64,000 bases of DNA from Mangrovicoccus sp. HB161399 (GTDB lineage Bacteria; Pseudomonadota; Alphaproteobacteria; Rhodobacterales; Rhodobacteraceae), in NCBI RefSeq assembly GCF_013184745.1, contig NZ_JAATVU010000001.1, positions 124,001-188,000 of the forward strand, in the 5' to 3' direction. Below are positions 8,638-15,678 of the stretch, in pieces. Below the pieces are notes generated by a model. That model had not been told where the DNA came from and searched no databases. It saw only the letters and a program-made list of their open reading frames with translations. The stretch's first letter is position 1. Each line of letters opens with the position of its first letter. The translations under genes and the position numbers were made by a program.

Positions 8638-8898
8638 CTAGGGCCCTCCTGTCGGGGTCATCATCAGCAAAGTCTTCACCGCCTGGGCGAGGATCACGGC
8701 CACCACGCCATAGACCGTCAGCCACAGCCGCCGCTCCATCCGCTCCATCAGCGCCTCGATCCGTTCCAGCCGCACGTCGACCGCCGCGAATTTCATGTCG
8801 AGGATCTTGTCATGGGCCTCCTGGAACTCCTTGGGGCCGTACTGGAACGGTTCGAACAGAAACCGGGACCCCGTGGGAACCCGTTTCAGTTCAGTCAC
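8638..8898 (-). CDS. Small membrane-type GTA protein (RcGTA g3.5-like)
   Basis: 86 residues from a GTG start that overlaps the portal stop by eight bases. The N-terminal half is a charged helix (VRLERIEALMERMERRL) and the C-terminal half one hydrophobic segment (YGVVAVILAQAVKTLL). A small gene with this layout sits between portal and protease in GTA clusters; its molecular role is unknown. A position-specific role in head assembly at the membrane is possible but not shown by the sequence. Confidence 0.8.
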   Translation of the reverse strand: MTELKRVPTGSRFLFEPFQYGPKEFQEAHDKILDMKFAAVDVRLERIEALMERMERRLWLTVYGVVAVILAQAVKTLLMMTPTGGP

Positions 8899-10078
8899 CT
8901 GGCGCCTCCTCCGCAGCGAGCGGCGGCAGGCCCAGCATCTGGCGCTTCTCCGCCGCGCTCAGGAAATCCGCCCCGGCGATCCGGCGCCACTGCGCCTCGC
9001 GCTCGGCGGCCAGCGCCGGAACCTGGTCCAGGTCGGGCCTGATCTCGACGGAATGGCCGGTGAAGCCGGTCAGCCAGTGGCTCAGGCTCGCCACCACCCG
9101 GCTCGCCAGCGGCAGCACGGTCAGGCGGTAGAAGGCGCGGTTGGCCTCCTGGTAGTTCGCGTAGGTCGCGTCGCCCGGAATGCCCAGCAGCATCGGCGGC
9201 ACCCCGAAGGCCAGCGCGATCTCGCGCGCCGCAGCCTCCTTGGTCTTCTGGAACTCCATGTCCGAGGGCGAGAACCCCATCGGCTTCCAGTCCAGGCCGC
9301 CTTCCAGCAGCATCGGCCGCCCGGCATTGCGCGCGCCCTGGTAATTCGCCTCCATCTCGTCGACCAGCCGCTGGTACTGGTCGTCCGACATGCTCCCCAT
9401 GCCGTCCGAGGACTGGTAGACCAGCGCACCCGAAGGCCGCGCCGCGTTGTCGAGCAGCGATTTCGACCATTTCGAGGCCGCGTTGTGGACGTCGATCGCC
9501 ACTGCGGCCGCCTGCATCGGCGCCAGGCCGTAATGGTCGTCCTGCGGGTGGAAGCTGCGGATATGGCAGACCGGCTGCGCGCCACCCGTCATGTCGAAAC
9601 GCAGCTTGCGGCCGTTGACGTCGTACTGGTAGGCGACCGGCCAGCCATCGGCACCGGGGATCACCGACATCCGGTCCGAACGCAGCACATGCAGCTCGAC
9701 CGGCAGCCCGTCCTCGCCGCCCACCGCCTCGACATAGCCATTGCCGGAGAGCAGCAGCTGGCCGTAGAGCGCTTCCAGGAACTCCGCCCGGCCCTGCCCG
9801 GCATTCGGGCGGCCGATCAGCCCGCCGACAGGGTGGATGTCGTAGCGCTGGCAGCTGTCCTGCACCACCAGCGGCAGGGCGGCCGCCGCCTCGGCGATCA
9901 GCTTCACCGAACGGAAGCCGACCGGGTTGCCGGTGAAGCCGTTGCGGGTCAGCGAACCGACATCGCGCGGAGACCAGGCGACCCTGCCGGCCCCGGACCA
10001 GGCGATCAGCGGCCCGGTGGCCGATGCCTTCTGCTCCGGGGCCGCCGCGCCCTCGCGCCTCAGGAAATCGAATATCAT
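8891..10078 (-). CDS. GTA portal protein (RcGTA g3-like, HK97 portal family)
   Basis: 395 residues from the ATG at 10078 (MIFDFLRREG), chosen because AAGGAG lies nine bases upstream; a longer start would add 16 residues of unlikely sequence. Motifs of HK97-type portals are present: NPVGFRSVKLIAEAAAALPL, then HPVGGLIGRPN and GVPPMLLGIPGDATYANY. It forms the dodecameric DNA gateway of the capsid and docks the terminase. It follows the terminase gene after 114 bases that include an AT-rich patch. Confidence 0.94.
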   Translation of the reverse strand: MIFDFLRREGAAAPEQKASATGPLIAWSGAGRVAWSPRDVGSLTRNGFTGNPVGFRSVKLIAEAAAALPLVVQDSCQRYDIHPVGGLIGRPNAGQGRAEFLEALYGQLLLSGNGYVEAVGGEDGLPVELHVLRSDRMSVIPGADGWPVAYQYDVNGRKLRFDMTGGAQPVCHIRSFHPQDDHYGLAPMQAAAVAIDVHNAASKWSKSLLDNAARPSGALVYQSSDGMGSMSDDQYQRLVDEMEANYQGARNAGRPMLLEGGLDWKPMGFSPSDMEFQKTKEAAAREIALAFGVPPMLLGIPGDATYANYQEANRAFYRLTVLPLASRVVASLSHWLTGFTGHSVEIRPDLDQVPALAAEREAQWRRIAGADFLSAAEKRQMLGLPPLAAEEAPGD

Positions 10079-10192
10079 CGGCCACAACTCCTTCGTTCCG
10101 CTTCGCCAGCAGCTCTCCGCCGACATGGGGGAGAATGTTCGAATTCAGTTAAAATCCGCGCCATCCACCGCGCGGAGGGGGTTACCGGACCG

Positions 10193-11602
10193 TTAAAGCC
10201 CGCGGAGACGCGGACGGGTCCAGCGCTGCGCCGGCTCGATCATCAGGTCGGTCATCGCCCAGACCAGCGCATCGACGCGGTCGGGGCTGCCCTTGCCCTG
10301 GTAGCCCTGCGCCGTCATCTGGCACATCTGGTCCTCGAGGCTCGCCAGCCCGCGCACATGGCGCACCCGCCCCTGCTCGTAGAGCGCCGCGACAGGCTCC
10401 GCCCGCGCCACCTTGCCCTTGGTCGCCCGCACCGCACGGAACGCCACCAGAGGATCGATCTGCCGGATCACGCTTTCCACGAGGTCGCCGCCCTGGTTGA
10501 CCTCCGCCACCATCCGGTCGGCGCCGTGCCGCGCCATCGCCTCCAGGGCCGCCTGCGCCCAGACCTGCGGACTCGCCCCCCTGACGGAGGCATCCTCCAG
10601 CACGCAGGCCTGCCAGTCCTGCGGCTGTCCCTGCGTCCGAGCGCCGACCACGACGATGCCGCATTCGTCCGACCCGTCATGGCCCGTCACCGGCGGATCG
10701 ACCGCCACGACCACCCGGTCCATCTGCGGCGGCCGGTCGAGGCCCAGCGCCTCCAGCATGCCCATGGTCCACATCGCGCCTTCGGCATCCTCCAGCAGGA
10801 TGCCGTCCAGCTCCTGCCGTCCCAGGCGCGAGCCGTCGTAGCGCGCCCGCACCTCCTCGAGGAAACTCGCCGCCAGATAGGCCTTGTTCGCCTCCGTCGG
10901 CGCATGGGTCACCACCGTGCTCGGCGTGTCGAGGATGCGCTTCAGCACGCCCACGTTCCGCGGCGTCGTCGTCACCACCTGCCGCGGCGTCTGGCCCAGC
11001 CTGAGCGAGAACTGCAGCATGTCCCAGGCGTCCTCCGCCCGCTTCCACTTCGCCAGCTCGTCCACCCAGGCGGCATCGAACTGAGGCCCGCGCAGCGCCT
11101 CCGGCTCATGGGCGGAGAACGCCTCGGCGATCGCGCCGTTCGGCCATTCCAGCCGCTTCTTGGACGCCACCCATTGCGGCCGCCGGTCCGGCGGCGAACA
11201 GGCCAGGATGCCGCTGTCGCCCTCGATCATCACCGCGCGCACCTGGTCGAAGGTCTCGCCGACCAGCGCCACGCGCCGCGAGCGCCCGGCATCCAAGGGC
11301 AACGAGCCCTCCACCTCGGAGCGCACCCATTCCGACCCAGCGCGCGTCTTTCCTGCGCCGCGCCCGCCCATGATCACCCAGGTCTTCCAGTCGCCCTGCG
11401 GCGGCAGCTGGTGCGGCAGCGCCCAGAACTCGAAACAGAAAGGGAGCGCAAGAAGCGCTCCCTCCGACAATCCGTTCAGGAACTCATCCCTGACCGTCTG
11501 CTCTGCGCAGGCAAGCCAGGCGGCGCCCGATCTCAGATCGGGCGGCATCGAAGTCGATGGCGAAGTCATGCGCGATCCCGGCACGTTGCTTATTTCGTTC
11601 AT
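10193..11602 (-). CDS. Terminase large subunit / DNA packaging ATPase (RcGTA g2-like)
   Basis: 469 residues. Walker A motif GGRGAGKT at residues 79-86 with the adjacent TRAGSEWVRSE; a RuvC-like nuclease domain begins near VVVAVDPPVTGHDGSDECG, with Asp residues as metal ligands. It powers headful packaging. The ATG at 11602 is preceded by AGGA at nine bases and lies inside the small terminase gene, giving a 119-base overlap. In-frame ATGs at codons 12 and 19 would shorten the overlap, so the exact start is open. GTA terminases show relaxed packaging specificity (family knowledge). Confidence 0.94.
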   Translation of the reverse strand: MNEISNVPGSRMTSPSTSMPPDLRSGAAWLACAEQTVRDEFLNGLSEGALLALPFCFEFWALPHQLPPQGDWKTWVIMGGRGAGKTRAGSEWVRSEVEGSLPLDAGRSRRVALVGETFDQVRAVMIEGDSGILACSPPDRRPQWVASKKRLEWPNGAIAEAFSAHEPEALRGPQFDAAWVDELAKWKRAEDAWDMLQFSLRLGQTPRQVVTTTPRNVGVLKRILDTPSTVVTHAPTEANKAYLAASFLEEVRARYDGSRLGRQELDGILLEDAEGAMWTMGMLEALGLDRPPQMDRVVVAVDPPVTGHDGSDECGIVVVGARTQGQPQDWQACVLEDASVRGASPQVWAQAALEAMARHGADRMVAEVNQGGDLVESVIRQIDPLVAFRAVRATKGKVARAEPVAALYEQGRVRHVRGLASLEDQMCQMTAQGYQGKGSPDRVDALVWAMTDLMIEPAQRWTRPRLRGL

Positions 11603-11813
11603 CGAGCTTCATCCTCGCTTTCAGGGCCGTGTCCGAGGCGGCATCGAGCGCGGCGACGATTTTCTTCGCCTCCGCGGCATCGCTGCAATCCCCGTCCTCG
11701 AGTTTCCGGATCATCTCGTTCAGAGCCCGCGAAGCGCGCTCGAACTTGTCAAAGGCATCCGCGACGATCGCCGCGGCGCCGCCGTTTTCCTGCTCAGCAC
11801 AGATCAACGTCAT
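11484..11813 (-). CDS. GTA small terminase-like protein (RcGTA g1-like)
   Basis: 109 residues from the ATG at 11813 (MTLICAEQENGG). It is helical and charged: FDKFERASRALNEMIRKLED, then KARMKLDERNKQRAGIAHDF. Size, position and overlap with the large terminase fit RcGTA g1, which acts as the small terminase. Earlier in-frame starts would add 67 residues with no coding character. It is the first gene of the cluster, so the GTA promoter should lie upstream within 11814-12666. The ribosome binding site is weak (TAGGTTGG). Confidence 0.78.
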   Translation of the reverse strand: MTLICAEQENGGAAAIVADAFDKFERASRALNEMIRKLEDGDCSDAAEAKKIVAALDAASDTALKARMKLDERNKQRAGIAHDFAIDFDAARSEIGRRLACLRRADGQG

Positions 11814-12666
11814 TGGGTACCAACCTACTCTCTCATGCGTGGAACACCGCACGAGCAGAGACGAAAAAAGGCACCGTCCAGGTCGCCCCGGGGTGCCTTG
11901 CCCATCTCTTCTAGCTTGCCTGAAGTGATACTCCGGAACGGGCGGCCTGTCAAGCGCGGCGAGCCGCCAGACGAAGCACAACCCGTTCTGATCATTAGGA
12001 AATTTGTGAACCAACCGTTAACGCGGACGGGCTTCCGCAACGCTTTCCGCGGCTTGCCGCAGCTGCGAGACCTTAACCGCCCTCACCGGCGCCTCCGCGC
12101 GGGCCGCGGACCGCAGGTGCGGAATTCCCGGCCCTCTCCTGCCGCAGCCGTCCGTCCAATCGGTGCCATCCGGCCGGGCGACTCGCACCTGGTTAACGGA
12201 ACCTTGCCGGAAAACCGCTGCAAAGGGCCCCTCGCCGGTTGCCCGGGCCGCCTGTCCGCGCCCGAGCCGGGAGAGAATGCCGGGGCAGGCCCGCAAGCCG
12301 CCCCGTCAACCAGTCCGATCCGGCCTTCCGCACCCATGAAAGTCTCACACCCAGCCGCTGACGCCGGGCGGCTGGCCGACCACCGAAGGCCTGGCTGGAA
12401 GGATCGCCGCCTGTTGCAAGCCGGATCTGCAACACCATCCGGAAGGCTGCCGGGAAACGGCCCCGGCACCTGGCTGGCGCCCGTCGCAGCAGCCGAACCC
12501 CGGAAAGCCGCCCTTGGCGACTTCGGCTGGACGGGCTGGCTGCGCCTCGCGGCGACATCGGCCCTGCCCATGCCGCCATCGTCCTGTGCGGCGGCATCGC
12601 GGCCGCCGCCGGGCGCCGGAGGACAGGCAGCGCTTGACCCGCCCAGCGCCGGCTGCAGGCACGAAA
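11814..12666. other. Gene-free stretch upstream of the GTA cluster
   Basis: About 850 bases between the first GTA gene and the DUF1523 terminator. Open frames exist on both strands but are Pro/Arg/Gly-rich, overlap one another and match no family I know. Near 11985-12030 the DNA is relatively AT-rich with GTTAAC, and CTTAAC and GTTAAC half-sites recur near 12074 and 12187. The main GTA promoter, bound by GafA in R. capsulatus, should lie here, but I cannot define -35 and -10 boxes by eye. Confidence 0.55.
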
Positions 12667-12686
12667 AAGGGGGCCGCGGCCCCCTT
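12664..12686 (-). terminator. Intrinsic terminator of the DUF1523 gene
   Basis: A perfect 20-base palindrome at 12667-12686 (AAGGGGGCCG and its complement) is followed, reading the minus strand, by a run of five T (12664-12668). It lies 24 bases past the stop of the DUF1523 gene and would separate that gene from the GTA cluster downstream on the same strand. Confidence 0.8.
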
Positions 12687-12709
12687 CCCGTCCTATGCCG
12701 CGATCCGCC

Positions 12710-13342
12710 TCAGCGGCGGAACCAGCCCTTGTTTTTGACCGGCGCCCGCTCGGCGGCCTTCTCGTCCTCGTCGCCGTCGAAGACATCCGCCACCCGGTCG
12801 ATCATCGGGTCGACGCGCTTGTCCCAGAAGCGGTGGATCGCCCGGTAGGCCAGCGCGCAGGCCACGATCAGCGCCAGGATGACGATGATGTTGAAGACCG
12901 GCCAGGGCTTCGCGTCGGGGCCGTCGATGGAATAGACCTTCAGCGCGTTGGGATAGATCGAGAACATCTCGCTGCGCCAGCCATAGCTCTTGACCACCGC
13001 CCAGTTCGGGTTGTCCGCCGAGGAGATCAGGTCCGAGGCCTCGGCCTGGACGTTGGCGCTGTCGAACTTGAAATAGGGCGGCCAGCCCCAGCCGGTATCC
13101 TCGTTGCGGAACACCTTCGGCTTGCCGCCCTCGCGGATCGTCTGGATGATGTAGATGTCCCGCGTCCCGTCGGACCCCTGCTTTTCGGAATTGGCGAAGA
13201 ACCAGCTGCCCGAGGTATCCATCCGCTGGGTCTCGGTATTGACCACCCGCACGACATATTGCCGGGGCAGCGTGTAGCTGAGGAAGCCTGCCACGATCAC
13301 GACGACCGCTGCGAACAGGATCAGGCTCAGTTTACGCATCAT
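12710..13342 (-). CDS. DUF1523 family membrane-anchored protein
   Basis: 210 residues. An N-terminal hydrophobic helix (LILFAAVVVIVAGFL) is followed by an extracytoplasmic domain with YVVRVVNTETQRMD and GWPPYFKFDSANVQAEA, the DUF1523 signature. A second membrane segment lies near residues 148-165 (VFNIIVILALIVACALAY), and the C-terminus is charged. The function of DUF1523 is unknown; it is common in Rhodobacteraceae. GGAG lies ten bases before the first of two tandem ATGs. It is divergent from the P1 peptidase gene. Confidence 0.88.
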   Translation of the reverse strand: MMRKLSLILFAAVVVIVAGFLSYTLPRQYVVRVVNTETQRMDTSGSWFFANSEKQGSDGTRDIYIIQTIREGGKPKVFRNEDTGWGWPPYFKFDSANVQAEASDLISSADNPNWAVVKSYGWRSEMFSIYPNALKVYSIDGPDAKPWPVFNIIVILALIVACALAYRAIHRFWDKRVDPMIDRVADVFDGDEDEKAAERAPVKNKGWFRR

Positions 13343-13607
13343 CGATAAAGTTCTCCGTCTCCGCCGCGCTGCCGGGCCGGATGTCCCGGTTTCCCGGCCG
13401 GACCGGGCGGAGCGGTCCGGGCGGGCATGTCTTCAGTGTCCGGGGGCGAACGCGCCTGCCACGGCCGGGGTTCCCGCCGGGCACCGGCCCTTCGGGACCG
13501 TCCGGCGTCTTGCGCGGGGCGGGGTCCGGCATGTCAAAGGCCTTTCGGCAGAGGGCGTCCTGGGTCTTATATAGGGAAAGCGCCGGGCAGCTGAAAGGGC
13601 GAAGACC

Positions 13608-14609
13608 ATGATGACTCCGGGGGAGCGCAACCTGATCACCGATGTCGGCGGGCTGCGCGTGGGCAATGCCGCGGATGCGGCGGCGAAGACCGGCGTGACC
13701 GTGCTGACCGCCGACCGCCCCTTCACCGCCGCGGTCCACGTGATGGGCGGCGCGCCCGGCACGCGCGAAACTGACGCGCTGGCGGCGGACAAGCTGGTGC
13801 AGGGGGTCGACGCGCTGGTGCTCTCCGGCGGCTCGGCCTTCGGGCTCGACGCCGCCTCCGGCGTGATGCAGGGGCTGCGCGCCATGGGGCGCGGCTACCA
13901 GGTCGGCAGCCAGAGGGTGCCGATCGTGCCGGCCGCGATCCTCTTCGACCTGCTCAACGGCGGCGACAAGGGCTGGGCCGACAGCCCCTATCCCGCGCTC
14001 GGCCACCGCGCGCTGATGACCGCCGGGCCGGTCTTCGATCTCGGCTCGGCCGGGGCCGGCACCGGCGCCTCGGCAGGGCCGCTCAAGGGAGGGCTCGGCT
14101 CCGCCTCGCTGCGCCTGCCCTGCGGACTGACCGTCGGCGCGCTTGTGGCGGTCAACGCGCTCGGCGCGGTGACGGTCGGAGACGGGCCGGAATTCTGGGC
14201 CGCGCCCTGGGAGGCCGGGGCGGAATTCGGCGGGCGCGGCATGGCGCAGGCCGCGCCGCCGCTGTTGGAGGCGCAGCTGCCGCGCGCGCTCGGCGAATCC
14301 ACCACCATCGCCATCGTCGCCACCAATGCCCAGCTGACCAAGGCCCAGGCCCATCGCATGGCAGTGGCAGCCCATGACGGCATGGCCCGGGCCATCCTGC
14401 CCTCGCATACCCCGCTGGACGGCGACCTCGTCTTCGCCGCCGCGACCGGCACGCAGCCGCTGACCGAGCCGCTGGCGCAGGAAATGCAGCTCGGCCATGC
14501 CGCCGCGACCTGCCTCGCCCGCGCCATCGCCCGCGGCGTCTACGAGGCCAGCGAAGCGCCCGGCGACGTGGTGCCGACCTGGAAGGCGCGCTTCGCGGCG
14601 GAGGGCTGA
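13608..14609 (+). CDS. P1-family (S58, DmpA-like) peptidase / aminopeptidase
   Basis: 333 residues. Family features: an N-terminal LITDVGGLRVGNA, then LSGGSAFGLDAASGV and, at residues 229-240, the GESTTIAIVATN block where DmpA-type N-terminal nucleophile hydrolases self-cleave before a Ser/Thr (here Ser231). Substrate range in the family is D- or beta-aminopeptidase or related acyl hydrolase activity and cannot be read from sequence. The start is preceded by GAAAGG. The gene converges with the LysR gene, the stops being only three bases apart. Confidence 0.9.
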   Translation: MMTPGERNLITDVGGLRVGNAADAAAKTGVTVLTADRPFTAAVHVMGGAPGTRETDALAADKLVQGVDALVLSGGSAFGLDAASGVMQGLRAMGRGYQVGSQRVPIVPAAILFDLLNGGDKGWADSPYPALGHRALMTAGPVFDLGSAGAGTGASAGPLKGGLGSASLRLPCGLTVGALVAVNALGAVTVGDGPEFWAAPWEAGAEFGGRGMAQAAPPLLEAQLPRALGESTTIAIVATNAQLTKAQAHRMAVAAHDGMARAILPSHTPLDGDLVFAAATGTQPLTEPLAQEMQLGHAAATCLARAIARGVYEASEAPGDVVPTWKARFAAEG

Positions 14610-14612
14610 GGC

Positions 14613-15548
14613 TCAGACCGGCGACTGGCCCGCCGCGCGGATCACCGTCTCGCGCAACCACAGGTGGCGCCGGGACTGGCTCTGGCGGCTGTGCCAGACC
14701 ATGTCGTACTGCACCCGCGGCAGTTCCATCGGCGGCGGGCAATGCGCCAGCCCGGAAAGGGCGGTCGCACCGAAGCGCGCCTGCATCGTGGTGATCATCG
14801 AGGTGCCGCGCACCAGGGCCCCCAGCAGGCCGATCTCTGCCACTTCCAGGTGGATCTGCCGCTTCAGCCCCATTTCGGCCAGGCGCCGGTCGACCAGCGA
14901 GGGCCGCCCGCCGCCGAAATTCAGCACCGCGTGCTGTGCCATGGCGAAGTCTTCGAGGCTGGCGACCGGCCCGCGCTGCTGCGGATCGTGGAACACCGCC
15001 AGCTGGTCGCACAGCAGGGGCACGCTCTCGAATTCCTGGGCATAGGGCCCCATCCGCACGCCGATCGCCAGATCGACCGAAGGATCGTCGAGCAGCGACC
15101 GGGCGATGCCCGCGCGGCCCAGCGGCAGGAAGCGCACCGGCAGGTCCGGCGCCTCGCGGCGCAGCGCGCCGAGAATGGCGGCGGCCTCGACATGCAGTTC
15201 GTGCGCGTTGCAGGCGATGGTAACGGCGCGGGTCTCGCGCGAGGGCATGAAATCCTGCGGCTCGCTGAGCGCCTCCAGCGCCGACAGCGCCTGGCGGATC
15301 CGCGGCGCCAGATAGTCCGCCTGGGCGGTCGGCACTATGTTGCGCCCGTCCTTGACGAAGAGCGGATCGTCCAGGCCGCGCCGCAGCCGTTCCAGCCCGT
15401 GGCTGACCGTCGACTGCGTGAGGCCCAGCCGCTCGGCCGCCCGGCTGACAGAATTGCTTTCGTAGACCTCCAGAAAGAGGCGCAGGAGACGTCCGTCTAT
15501 GGAATGGACCGGCAGCTGTGACACGGCAAAACCTTTTTCGCCGCACAT
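14613..15548 (-). CDS. LysR-family transcriptional regulator
   Basis: 311 residues from the ATG at 15548; a GTG at 15524 has a better AAAAAGG site and would give 303. The N-terminal winged helix-turn-helix is clear (LRLFLEVYESNSVSRAAERL, then TQSTVSHGLERLR). The co-inducer domain has LAPRIRQALSALEAL and a C-terminal LWLRETVIRAAG. The layout resembles the NodD/PcpR-like subgroup. The ligand and targets are unknown; it is not divergent from an obvious target, since the neighbour on one side is convergent and on the other lies in the same direction upstream. Confidence 0.92.
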   Translation of the reverse strand: MCGEKGFAVSQLPVHSIDGRLLRLFLEVYESNSVSRAAERLGLTQSTVSHGLERLRRGLDDPLFVKDGRNIVPTAQADYLAPRIRQALSALEALSEPQDFMPSRETRAVTIACNAHELHVEAAAILGALRREAPDLPVRFLPLGRAGIARSLLDDPSVDLAIGVRMGPYAQEFESVPLLCDQLAVFHDPQQRGPVASLEDFAMAQHAVLNFGGGRPSLVDRRLAEMGLKRQIHLEVAEIGLLGALVRGTSMITTMQARFGATALSGLAHCPPPMELPRVQYDMVWHSRQSQSRRHLWLRETVIRAAGQSPV

Positions 15549-15624
15549 GATAGCCAACTTGCTTCGAAGGCAAGTATTGAACGCCTTACACAGACAGACG
15601 CTGCGGGAAGTGCGGCAAAAATGA

Positions 15625-15652
15625 GGAAAAGCAGCCCGCGGAGCAGGCTGCT
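15625..15652 (-). terminator. Intrinsic terminator after the phytase-like gene
   Basis: Seven-base stem (AGCAGCC at 15630-15636 with GGCTGCT at 15646-15652) followed on the minus strand by TTTTCC and, a little later, a second T run. It lies 26 bases beyond the phytase-like stop and before the LysR gene. Confidence 0.7.
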
Positions 15653-15678
15653 GTCCAGATCTTCGGACGGACGGGCGC

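Noticed and set aside
6180-9131. A 983-codon plus-strand frame opposite capsid and protease genes
   Set aside because: Shadow of the GTA genes; composition typical of reverse-strand GC-rich coding sequence.
1-11813. Interpreting the cluster as an ordinary prophage
   Set aside because: Gene order is that of RcGTA throughout and no integrase, repressor, replication or attachment site is visible at the right-hand end.
8795-11914. A 1,039-codon open frame on the plus strand opposite the portal and terminase genes
   Set aside because: It is the antisense shadow of GC-rich coding DNA; the translated product is Arg/His/Pro-rich without any motif, while the minus strand gives clear GTA proteins.
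13332-13532. A possible short gene upstream of the DUF1523 start, beginning MPDPAPRKTPDGPEG, resembling DUF1674-type proteins at first sight
   Set aside because: The diagnostic RYGDWE motif is missing, the composition is Pro/Arg/Gly-rich and it runs into the DUF1523 start; likely noncoding.
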